Positions 35,773-43,210 of a stretch of DNA of 64,000 bases are shown here, in pieces. The position numbers and the translations under genes are program-made. Location: the NCBI RefSeq assembly GCF_003966695.1, contig NZ_AP018827.1:310001-374000 (forward strand), read 5' to 3'. The notes below the pieces were generated by a model. The model searched no databases. It saw nothing but the letters and a program-made list of their open reading frames with translations, and had not been told where the DNA came from. The DNA is from Asticcacaulis excentricus. Lineage in GTDB: Bacteria; Pseudomonadota; Alphaproteobacteria; Caulobacterales; Caulobacteraceae. How positions within the stretch are numbered: position 1 is the first letter of the stretch; every line of letters begins with the position of its first letter.

Positions 35773-37050
35773 ATGCAGGCGACGCAGACCAGACAGTGGG
35801 ACGACGGGAGTGGGCTGAAATGGCTCTATCTCGACATGAACAGCTTCTTTGCCAGTTGCGAACAGCAGGCGCGGCCGCACATGCGCGGGCAGCCGGTAAT
35901 CGTGGTGCCGGTGAAAAGCGATTATACCTGCGCCATCGCCGCCAGTCAGGAAGCCAAAAAGCTGGGGATCAAGACGGGGACTTCGGTCGCCGTGGCGCGG
36001 CAGCTCTGTCCCAACCTGCACGTCGTCGAAGCGCGTCCGGATGACTATGTACGGATTCATCATCGCATCCTTGAGGAGGTCGATCACGTCATCCCGGTCG
36101 AAAAGGTCTGTTCGATTGATGAGGTGGCCTGCCGCCTGATGGGGCCGGAGACGGTGGAGGCGGCGGCGCGCGCTTTGGGCCATCGTATCCAGAGACGCAT
36201 CCTGTCCAATATCGGCGAGTGTCTGACGGCCTCGATCGGGCTGGCCCCCTCGCGGATGCTGGCCAAGACGGCGGCGGACATGCAAAAGCCGCTGGGGATG
36301 ACGGTGCTGCGCCGCGATCAGTTGCCGGGGGCCTTGCTCGACATCGACATCGGCGATTTTCCCGGCATAGGTCCGGCGATGAAGGCGCGGCTGCATAAGG
36401 CCGGCATCAGCGATCCGCGTCAGCTCTGGCACCTCAGCGCCAGCCGGATGCGCCAGTTATGGGGCGGTATCGGCGGGGATCAGTTCTGGTACGCCCTGCA
36501 CGGCATCGACCCGCCGGAGATCGAAACCGAGCGCGGCAGCATCAGCCATTCGCACGTTCTGGCGGCTGAGTTGCGCCCGGTGGACGCTGCGCGCGCCGTG
36601 GCCCGGCGACTGACGGCCAAGTGCGGGTCGCGGCTGCGGCGCATGGGCTATAAGTGCGGCGGCCTGCACCTGTCTATCCGCGGCACACAGGAGGGGCGGG
36701 CGCAGGCCGAGCGCCTGTTTATGGCCACGGCCGACAGTTTCCGTATGCTGGCGGCGGCGGATGCGTTGTGGGACGTCTGCGTGCGCACTCTCAACCAGAC
36801 GCGCATCAAGAAGGTGTCGGTCACCTGTCTGCGCCTCATTCCCGCCGATACGGCTCCCGACCTGTTCGGCTACAGCCCGGCGGCGGCGGAAGACCCGCGT
36901 CATATGCGCCTGCTGGAGGCGATGGACGCCCTCAATCAGCGCTTCGGCAAGGATCGCATCAGCATCGGGCCAAAGCCCAAACTGCATGAGTTTGTAGGTG
37001 CCAAGATCGCCTTTAACCGGGTGCCTGAAACGCCAGAGTTCTGGGAGTGA
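35773..37050 (+). CDS. Y-family (DinB/UmuC-type) translesion DNA polymerase
   Basis: 425-aa error-prone polymerase. The catalytic metal ligands are Asp21 in YLDMNSFFASCE (with the Phe steric gate) and Asp116-Glu117 in SIDEVACRL. The HhH region DIGDFPGIGPAMKARL and the little-finger domain follow. The C-terminal part (LLEAMDALNQRFGKD) recalls UmuC, so it is intermediate between DinB and UmuC. Expected to be induced by DNA damage through the overlapping LexA box, and probably translated from a leaderless mRNA. It lies outside any imuABC cassette. An upstream ATG at 35737 would precede the promoter and is excluded. Confidence 0.9.
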   Translation: MQATQTRQWDDGSGLKWLYLDMNSFFASCEQQARPHMRGQPVIVVPVKSDYTCAIAASQEAKKLGIKTGTSVAVARQLCPNLHVVEARPDDYVRIHHRILEEVDHVIPVEKVCSIDEVACRLMGPETVEAAARALGHRIQRRILSNIGECLTASIGLAPSRMLAKTAADMQKPLGMTVLRRDQLPGALLDIDIGDFPGIGPAMKARLHKAGISDPRQLWHLSASRMRQLWGGIGGDQFWYALHGIDPPEIETERGSISHSHVLAAELRPVDAARAVARRLTAKCGSRLRRMGYKCGGLHLSIRGTQEGRAQAERLFMATADSFRMLAAADALWDVCVRTLNQTRIKKVSVTCLRLIPADTAPDLFGYSPAAAEDPRHMRLLEAMDALNQRFGKDRISIGPKPKLHEFVGAKIAFNRVPETPEFWE

Positions 37051-37119
37051 GGTTGTGCGCTTACGCAGTGCAGCAATTTTGGGTTCTCAAACGCGCAAGG
37101 GAGGGGTATAGCTTAGGCC

Positions 37120-37386
37120 ATGAATGACAAGGTCTTCTATACCAGCGCGGCCGTGGTCGCCCTTCTGATGATTGCGCTCAGCCTTGTCTGGCCGCAGGGG
37201 CTGGGGGCGCGCTCGCCGGCGCCATTCGGCCACGACATCGTGCTGCCCGATGTCGTGCGGGCTCAGCGTGAGAAGGCCGAGCGCGACGCCAAGCGCAAGG
37301 CCGAGCAGGCCGCTGAGCGTGCCGCCAAGGCACAGGCGGCCACTGAGGCCTCAGCCTCTTCGACCGCTTCGGCTTCGGCACAATAA
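37120..37386 (+). CDS. Small membrane-anchored protein with Ala/Lys-rich helix
   Basis: 88 aa. TM helix about 7-24 (FYTSAAVVALLMIALSLVW) is followed by a short periplasmic-looking segment and a charged helix of Lys/Glu/Ala repeats (REKAERDAKRKAEQAAERAA), ending in Ser/Ala. The ribosome site is distant (GGGAGG). It sits 5 bp before the epimerase gene and is probably co-transcribed. No known family recognised. Confidence 0.7.
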   Translation: MNDKVFYTSAAVVALLMIALSLVWPQGLGARSPAPFGHDIVLPDVVRAQREKAERDAKRKAEQAAERAAKAQAATEASASSTASASAQ

Positions 37387-37391
37387 AACCC

Positions 37392-38246
37392 ATGACGCGC
37401 GTTCTGGTGTTCGGCTACGGCTTTATCGGCGCGGCCTTTGCCGATCTGTGCCGGGCGCGCGGCTACCGCGTGTCGGCTACGGCCCGTACGGCGGAAAAGC
37501 GAAAGTGGCTGGCCGGGCAGGGGATCGACGCCGTGGACCCACTGAGCCCGCAACTGAGCGATTTCGCGGCAGCCGCTGACCTTATCCTGATCACGCCCGC
37601 GCCGGATGACGCGGGCTGTCCGGCCTTTGCGGCGCTGGGGGCGGCCCTGCGGGATGTGCCGCGCAAATGGCTGGGCTATCTTTCGACCACCGGGGTCTAT
37701 GGCGATCGGGGCGGCGGCTGGGCCTTTGAGGATCAGGCCCTCACGCCCCTGTCCACCGAAGGCCGCCGCCGCGTGCAGGCCGAAACCCAGTGGCAGTCCT
37801 TAAGCGGGCAGCACGATGTGGCGGTGTTTCGTCTGCCCGGCCTGTATGGCGTAGGACGCAGCGTCATCGAACGTCTGCGTGATGGGACGGCGCGACGCAT
37901 CCACAAGCCGGGTCAGGTCTTTTCGCGCCTTTATGATACCGACTGCGCCGACGCCCTGATGCGTAGCGCCGAGCGTCGGCGCGCCGGGGCGGTCTATAAT
38001 CTGTGCGACGATGAACCAGCCCCGGCAGATGCGGTGCTGGTGTGGGCGGCCCAGACCTTTGGTTTCGCGGTGCCACCCGAAATCCCGTTTGACGCACCGG
38101 ATCTGAGCCCCGGCATGCGGCGCTTTTACGCCGAAAACAAGCGCGTTTCCAATGCCCTGGCCAAGGCCGAACTGGGCTGGCGACCGCAATTTCCGACCTA
38201 TCGCGAAGGTCTCCGCGAAGTCGAGCGCTTAATAGGCCAGAGCTAG
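37392..38246 (+). CDS. NAD(P)-dependent epimerase/dehydratase-like protein (YeeZ type)
   Basis: 284-aa Rossmann-fold extended SDR. Nucleotide-binding GYGFIGAAFADLC (about 8-20) and STTGVYGDRGG (about 98-108) in place of the usual catalytic TyrXXXLys region, as in the YeeZ-like atypical SDRs; RLPGLYG marks the substrate side. Cytoplasmic, substrate unknown. Its end overlaps the convergent GGT gene by 18 bp. Confidence 0.85.
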   Translation: MTRVLVFGYGFIGAAFADLCRARGYRVSATARTAEKRKWLAGQGIDAVDPLSPQLSDFAAAADLILITPAPDDAGCPAFAALGAALRDVPRKWLGYLSTTGVYGDRGGGWAFEDQALTPLSTEGRRRVQAETQWQSLSGQHDVAVFRLPGLYGVGRSVIERLRDGTARRIHKPGQVFSRLYDTDCADALMRSAERRRAGAVYNLCDDEPAPADAVLVWAAQTFGFAVPPEIPFDAPDLSPGMRRFYAENKRVSNALAKAELGWRPQFPTYREGLREVERLIGQS

Positions 38247-39971
38247 ACCATCCTTACGCATTTCGGTCGCCGCCCCGTAGGCACGGCCCAAAGGATCGGC
38301 CTGCGTCACGATGGCCTGATAACCGCCATAATTGCCGGGCGACGGCTTGATCGACCAGCCAAGCTTTTCCAAACCAGCACGAGTTTCCGGCGGCACGCCG
38401 CTTTCCAGATTGAGCGTCCCGGTGCCTTGCGCCGCTTCGCCCGTGGGTTCCGAAGACCCCTCGTGGTGCCAGCGCGGCGCGTCGCCCGCCTCCTGTAAAC
38501 CCAGACCGTAATCGATCAGGTTGACGAGAATCTGCGCCTGACCCTGCGGCTGCATATCGCCCCCCATGACGCCGAAGCTGAGCCACGGCTGACCGTCCTT
38601 GCAGGCAAAGCCGGGGATGATGGTGTGGAACGGTCGTTTGCCCGGCGCATAGACATTGGGCGAGCCGTCGCGCAGCGAGAACAGTTCGCCGCGGTCCTGA
38701 AGCATAAAGCCCAGACCGTCAGGAATCAGGCCTGACCCCATGCCGCGATAGTTTGACTGAATCCAGCTCACCATCATGCCGTTTTTGTCCGAGACGGTGA
38801 AGTAGGTGGTATCGCCGCGCGCCGGGGCCTCATACGGGACGATGCGCGGCAGGATGGCATCGGGACGGATTTTCGCCGCCTGTTCCTTCGCATAGGCTTT
38901 TGACAACAGGGCCTCGACCGGGATTTTCGAGAAGGCGGGATCGCCAAAGAATTTGGCCCGGTCCTCAAAGGCCAGACGCTTGGCCTCGATCTGGGTGTGC
39001 AGCGAGGCGGTGGTCTGAAACCCCATGCCTTTCAGATCAAACGTCTCCAGAATGTTCATCATCTGAAGCGTGGACAGGCCTTGCGTATTGGCCCCCAGCC
39101 CCAGCACCTCGACGCCGCGATAGGTGGTTTTCAGCGGTGTCGTGTCTTCACCGTGATGCGCCATCAGGTCTGATTTGCGCAGGTGCCCGCCGATGCGGCG
39201 GAAATAGGCGTCGATGGTGTCGGCGATCTGCCCCTCATAGAAGCTGCGCGCGCCGTTTTCGGCAATAGAGCGATAGGTGCGGCCAAGGTCCGGATTGCGG
39301 AAGATTTCGCCTTCGCGCGGGGTGCGCCCGTTCGGTGCGTAAACTTTCAGGAAGTTCTGCACCTCCTCAATGCCCGTGTCGGGGTTGGTAAAGCGCCGGT
39401 AGCTGGCGTTGAGATAAAAGGCGATGGTCTGGGCCACCGGCACACCGCGTTCACACAGGGCGATGGCCGGCGCCAGCACATCGGCGAATTTCAGCTTGCC
39501 ATAGCGGGCGTGCATCTGCCCCCAGGTGTCCACCGCGCCGGGCACGGAGACCGAGACGCTGCCCCACGACGGGATGTGGCCGTTCTTCGCTTTTGAGCGG
39601 ACATAGTCGAGGCTCATGCCCTTGGGCGAGCGGCCCGACCCGTTAAAGCCCACCACCGTCTTCTGCGCCGGGTCCCACAGCATCACGTAGGCATCCCCAC
39701 CGATGCCGCAGGCAATGGGCTCAAGGAAGCCGAGCGCCGCATTGATGGCGATGGCGGCGTCGATGGCTGAGCCGCCCTGGCGCAGGATATCTATGCCAAT
39801 CAGGCTGGCCAGCGGGTGTGCCGTGGCGGCGGCCCCTTGCGTGCCCCAGACGGTCGAACGCCCGGCGAATTTGGCGCCGGTGATGCGGTCGCCGCCGTGC
39901 AGCGGGTCCAGCGCCAGAGCCGGGCTGGCGGCGAGGGCGGGCAGGGCGGCAAAGAAGGATCGGCGGTGCAT
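38229..39971 (-). CDS. Gamma-glutamyltransferase family protein, Tat-type signal
   Basis: 580-aa second GGT paralogue. The N-terminus MHRRSFFAALPALA has a twin-arginine (RRSFF) motif and an AxA cleavage site (SPALA), so export of a folded protein is likely. Self-processing Thr388 in RGDTTYFTVSD, plus GSGRSPKG and GVMGGDMQPQGQ typical of the GGT-like subgroup found in cephalosporin-acylase-type annotations. Upstream in-frame ATG 40004 is less likely. The alpha/beta hydrolase gene lies 36 bp upstream in the same direction. Confidence 0.9.
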   Translation of the reverse strand: MHRRSFFAALPALAASPALALDPLHGGDRITGAKFAGRSTVWGTQGAAATAHPLASLIGIDILRQGGSAIDAAIAINAALGFLEPIACGIGGDAYVMLWDPAQKTVVGFNGSGRSPKGMSLDYVRSKAKNGHIPSWGSVSVSVPGAVDTWGQMHARYGKLKFADVLAPAIALCERGVPVAQTIAFYLNASYRRFTNPDTGIEEVQNFLKVYAPNGRTPREGEIFRNPDLGRTYRSIAENGARSFYEGQIADTIDAYFRRIGGHLRKSDLMAHHGEDTTPLKTTYRGVEVLGLGANTQGLSTLQMMNILETFDLKGMGFQTTASLHTQIEAKRLAFEDRAKFFGDPAFSKIPVEALLSKAYAKEQAAKIRPDAILPRIVPYEAPARGDTTYFTVSDKNGMMVSWIQSNYRGMGSGLIPDGLGFMLQDRGELFSLRDGSPNVYAPGKRPFHTIIPGFACKDGQPWLSFGVMGGDMQPQGQAQILVNLIDYGLGLQEAGDAPRWHHEGSSEPTGEAAQGTGTLNLESGVPPETRAGLEKLGWSIKPSPGNYGGYQAIVTQADPLGRAYGAATEMRKDGLALAY

Positions 39972-40007
39972 GGGCGAACTCCGGTTCGCCACATGTGGTA
40001 TCAAATT

Positions 40008-40766
40008 TTACGGTTTGGCAAGGGGGCGCAGGGCACGCACCGTATCGATCAGCCGCCGCAGATCGGCCGGGCTGGACAGGCGGTGATCACCGCCCTTGAT
40101 CAGTTCCAGCGTCACGTCTTTTGACGATATGTGCTTCGCCAGCCTCAGGCCGTGCGGCCACGGTACGACCTCGTCCTCAAGGCCGTGCAGGATACGCACC
40201 GGGCCGTCGAAGACGAGCGGCTGATCCAGCACCTTGTGGGCGCGTGCCTCATCGAAAAAGGCCTGCGACATGGGCACATCGTAATCGTAACCGCGCAGGT
40301 GGAAAAAGCCTGAGACCTCCAGCGCGCGCCGGTCTTCGGGCGATAGCGACGGCAGCATCAGTTCTGTGGCAAAATCGGGGGCGGGAGCGATCAGGACGGC
40401 GGCCTTCACCCGTTCAGGCCGGTCACGCATCAAAAGCGACGCCATCCAGCCGCCCATACTGGAGCCGATAACCAGCAGAGGCCCGGCGGTCAGGTGATCG
40501 ACGACATCCCGCACATTCTGTCGCCACTGACCGATGCGGGCCTCTTCCCAGCGACCGGCGCTTTCGCCATGCGCCGCATAGTCAAAGCGCAGAAAATCCC
40601 AGCCTTCAGCTCGGGCTGTCTGCGCCAGCGCTTCGGCTTTTGAACCGGTCATGTCCGACTTGAAGCCGCCCAGCCACAGGACCGTTGGCCCAACGCCTCT
40701 GACGTGGCGGTAAGCGATCGTCTGGTTGAGAAACTGCGTGCTGTCTTGATTTGGCTCGGTGCTCAT
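40008..40766 (-). CDS. Alpha/beta hydrolase
   Basis: 252-aa serine hydrolase. Nucleophile elbow GSSMGGW (Ser about 98), acid and base toward the C-terminus in LHGLEDEVVPW and GGDHRLS. FDYAAHGES and WLGGFKSDM are typical of the ABHD10/palmitoyl-thioesterase-like group. Cytoplasmic. Upstream of, and probably co-transcribed with, the GGT-like gene. Two neighbouring ATGs (40766, 40772) are possible starts. It overlaps nothing, but its promoter region is shared with the divergent glycosyltransferase. Confidence 0.85.
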   Translation of the reverse strand: MSTEPNQDSTQFLNQTIAYRHVRGVGPTVLWLGGFKSDMTGSKAEALAQTARAEGWDFLRFDYAAHGESAGRWEEARIGQWRQNVRDVVDHLTAGPLLVIGSSMGGWMASLLMRDRPERVKAAVLIAPAPDFATELMLPSLSPEDRRALEVSGFFHLRGYDYDVPMSQAFFDEARAHKVLDQPLVFDGPVRILHGLEDEVVPWPHGLRLAKHISSKDVTLELIKGGDHRLSSPADLRRLIDTVRALRPLAKP

Positions 40767-40809
40767 GCGCATAAGCCTTAATTGCCCGGAGCCTCTCGAA
40801 CAAGCGCTT

Positions 40810-41985
40810 ATGCCCCCAATATCCTCTCCTTTATCCTTCCCCTATACCGTGATCCAGGTCGTGCCAGAGCTGGATACCGGCGGCGTGGAACAGACCGTAG
40901 TGGATGTGGCGCGCGCGGTGATCGAGGCCGGGGGCCGCGCCATAGTGGTCTCGAAGGGTGGACGGCTTGAGGCCTATCTGAAGCAGATCGGCGCGGTGGT
41001 CGTGCTGCTGCCTGTGCATTCCAAAAACCCCTATGTGCAGTTCAAGAACTACTACGCGCTGCGGGCGCTGATCCGCAAAGAGAAGCCGGACATCGTGCAC
41101 GTGCGTTCGCGCGCCCCGGCCCTGTCGGCCCTGCCCGCCGCGAAGGCCGAGGGGGTAAAGACCGTCACCACCTATCACGGCATCTATAAGGCCGGGTCGG
41201 CGCTCAAGCGCTGGTACAACGGGCGTATGACCACGGCGGACGTGGTAATCGCCAATTCTGATTATACTCGCGACCACGTGCTGCGCGAATACGACCTAAA
41301 CCCGGCAAAGGTGGTCGCCGTGCCGCGCGGCGTGGACCTCAAAAAGTTTGATCCGGGGGCGGTGGATGAGGCGCGCAAGGATAAGCTGGCGCAAGCCTGG
41401 GGTGTTGACCGCAGCGATGGACGCACGCGCTTTCTGCTGGCCGGACGCCTGACGCGGTGGAAGGGGCAGACGCTCGTCATTGAGGCGCTTTGGGCCAAAA
41501 GGGATGAATTGGTCGATACGGCTAATGTCGAAGTCATTATGGCGGGAGACGATCAAGGACGTACTGAATATCGGCGAGAATTGGAAAATCTGATATCCCT
41601 TTATGCGCTTGAAGATACAGTAAAACTGGTCGGGCACTGTTCCGACATGCCCGCCGCCTACAGCCTGTGCGATTTCGCTCTGGCCCCGTCGCTGGAACCG
41701 GAGGCCTTCGGGCGCACGGCGGTCGAGCCGCAGGCCATGGGCCGTCCGGTGCTGGCGGCTAAGCATGGCGCCACAGCGGAAACGGTCGAAGACGCGGTGA
41801 GCGGCTGGCTGGTGACGTCCGGCGATGTCACGGCCTGGGCTGACGCCATGCGGGTGGCGGCCCTGACCTCCGCCCCGGCGCGCGCCGTCATGGGGGCTGC
41901 CGGTCGGGCGCGGGTGCATGAGCGTTTCAGCCTGGAAACCATGTGCGCGGCAACCCTTGATATCTACCGCTCTCTGCTTACATGA
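40810..41985 (+). CDS. Glycosyltransferase family 4 protein
   Basis: 391-aa GT-B fold retaining glycosyltransferase. N-terminal acceptor domain with VVPELDTGGVEQTVVDVA; C-terminal nucleotide-sugar domain with LLAGRLTRWKGQ and LEPEAFGRTAVEPQAMGRPV (the E-x7-E type motif). Probably acts in lipopolysaccharide core or exopolysaccharide assembly on the cytoplasmic face. Start taken at 40810 because the longer frame to 40759 runs into the divergent hydrolase gene. Followed by infC on its own promoter. Confidence 0.9.
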   Translation: MPPISSPLSFPYTVIQVVPELDTGGVEQTVVDVARAVIEAGGRAIVVSKGGRLEAYLKQIGAVVVLLPVHSKNPYVQFKNYYALRALIRKEKPDIVHVRSRAPALSALPAAKAEGVKTVTTYHGIYKAGSALKRWYNGRMTTADVVIANSDYTRDHVLREYDLNPAKVVAVPRGVDLKKFDPGAVDEARKDKLAQAWGVDRSDGRTRFLLAGRLTRWKGQTLVIEALWAKRDELVDTANVEVIMAGDDQGRTEYRRELENLISLYALEDTVKLVGHCSDMPAAYSLCDFALAPSLEPEAFGRTAVEPQAMGRPVLAAKHGATAETVEDAVSGWLVTSGDVTAWADAMRVAALTSAPARAVMGAAGRARVHERFSLETMCAATLDIYRSLLT

Positions 41986-42037
41986 GGCGACGCGACAACG
42001 GGCTGAAAAATTAACCCCTTGTGCGCCATAAAGGGGA

Positions 42038-42065
42038 TTGATCACCCCTAGGCCCTTCCTATAAT
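42038..42065 (+). promoter_or_regulatory. Promoter of infC
   Basis: TTGATC (42038-42043) and a perfect TATAAT (42060-42065) with a 16-bp spacer, 60 bp before the start codon. Confidence 0.7.
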
Positions 42066-42125
42066 TAGGCCCCGATCCCGGACAGGTGAGTCCGATCCGT
42101 TTAAACAGTCCATGGAGACATCCCT

Positions 42126-42659
42126 ATTCGTCGCCCAATGCAAGCTCCGCCCGCGAAAGACGGCCCCCGTATCAATCAGGACATCAAGGTTCCGCGCGTC
42201 CTTTTGATCGACCAGAACGGTGAGAAACAGGGCATCATGCCAACTTCCGCCGCGCTCGAAGCCGCCGAGGAAGCTGGTCTTGATCTGGTCGAAGTCTCCC
42301 CGACCGCCGATCCCCCCGTCTGCAAAATTCTCGATTACGGCAAGTACCGCTTCCAGGAGCAGAAGAAGAAGGCCGAAGCCCGCAAGAAGCAGAAGGTCGT
42401 CGAAATCAAGGAAATCAAGCTTCGCCCCAATATCGACAAGCACGATTATGAGGTGAAGGCCAAGGCCATGACGCGCTTCTTCGAAGAAGGCGATAAGGTT
42501 AAGGTGACGCTGCGCTTCCGTGGCCGCGAAATGGCCCACCCGGAACTGGGCATGAAGCTGCTCAATCAGGTCAAGGCCGATTTCGAGGCGACCACCAAGG
42601 TGGAATATGAGCCCAAGATGGAAGGCCGCCAGATGATTATGATTCTGGCCCCGAAATAG
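42126..42659 (+). CDS. infC: Translation initiation factor IF-3, AUU start
   Basis: 177-aa IF-3, which keeps the 30S subunit free and proofreads initiator tRNA and start codon. N-domain [15 protein letters not shown], linker [21 protein letters not shown]-domain [16 protein letters not shown]. The true start is ATT at 42126 (MRRPMQAPP): GGAGA at 42114-42118 is 7 nt away, while the first ATG (42138) is 19 nt away. IF-3 discriminates against AUU, so this start provides the well-known autogenous repression. Monocistronic with its own promoter and terminator. Confidence 0.95.
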   Translation: MRRPMQAPPAKDGPRINQDIKVPRVLLIDQNGEKQGIMPTSAALEAAEEAGLDLVEVSPTADPPVCKILDYGKYRFQEQKKKAEARKKQKVVEIKEIKLRPNIDKHDYEVKAKAMTRFFEEGDKVKVTLRFRGREMAHPELGMKLLNQVKADFEATTKVEYEPKMEGRQMIMILAPK

Positions 42660-42684
42660 GCTTTCGGCTTATTCGATGGAATTG

Positions 42685-42718
42685 AAACTGGCTCCGATGT
42701 TTAATCGGGGCCGGTTTT
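42685..42718 (+). terminator. Terminator of infC
   Basis: 14-bp stem (AAACTGGCTCCGAT with ATCGGGGCCGGTTT, three G-U pairs) and short loop, then TTGCTTCT. Confidence 0.8.
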
Positions 42719-42733
42719 GCTTCTGAGGTGTGT

Positions 42734-43081
42734 ATGTCCTTAATTCTGTTCGATCGCAACGCCCTGCCTGAGCCCGAAGCGGGCGCGCCAGCTCCGGAGC
42801 GTATCGTATCGGGTGATCCGCGCTTTCTGACGTGGAACCTCGACACCTCTGAGGATGAAAAGACATATGCCGGTTTCTGGCAGGCGACGCCGGGCGCGTG
42901 GCGCGTCGTCTATGACGAATGGGAATATTGTGAAATCCTCGAAGGCGTCTCGATCCTGCACGAGGACGGCAAGGCCCCGCTACGGCTGGAGGCCGGGACA
43001 CGCTTCGTCATCCCGCCGGGCTTCACCGGCGTGTGGGAGGTGGTCGAGACCACGTTGAAGACCTATGTCATCCGGCTTTAG
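42734..43081 (+). CDS. Cupin-domain protein (DUF861/Cupin_3 type)
   Basis: 115-aa single-domain beta-barrel. WEYCEILEGVSILHEDGK and FVIPPGFTGVWEVVETTLK are the two cupin motifs; metal-binding His are mostly absent, as in many Cupin_3 (ureidoglycine aminohydrolase-like) proteins, so it may bind a small ligand without catalysis. ATG 42734 follows GAGG; a GTG 2 codons upstream is also possible. Stand-alone gene, function unknown. Confidence 0.82.
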   Translation: MSLILFDRNALPEPEAGAPAPERIVSGDPRFLTWNLDTSEDEKTYAGFWQATPGAWRVVYDEWEYCEILEGVSILHEDGKAPLRLEAGTRFVIPPGFTGVWEVVETTLKTYVIRL

Positions 43082-43110
43082 CTGCGACAATAATTCCCCT
43101 GTGAATCCCC

Positions 43111-43138
43111 CTTGTGTGGCGCGAAGATCACACCATAT
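43111..43138 (+). promoter_or_regulatory. Sigma-32-like heat-shock promoter of clpB
   Basis: CTTGTGT (43111-43117), 13 bp, CACCATAT (43131-43138) resembles the RpoH consensus CTTGAAA-N11-16-CCCCATNT. It lies 73 bp before clpB, the position expected for a heat-shock chaperone. Confidence 0.6.
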
Positions 43139-43210
43139 CGGAGAGCATGAGCGGTTGCTTCCGTCGAAGGGCCGATCACATCCATCCGCCTCTAAAGGGG
43201 AAGCCAGACG

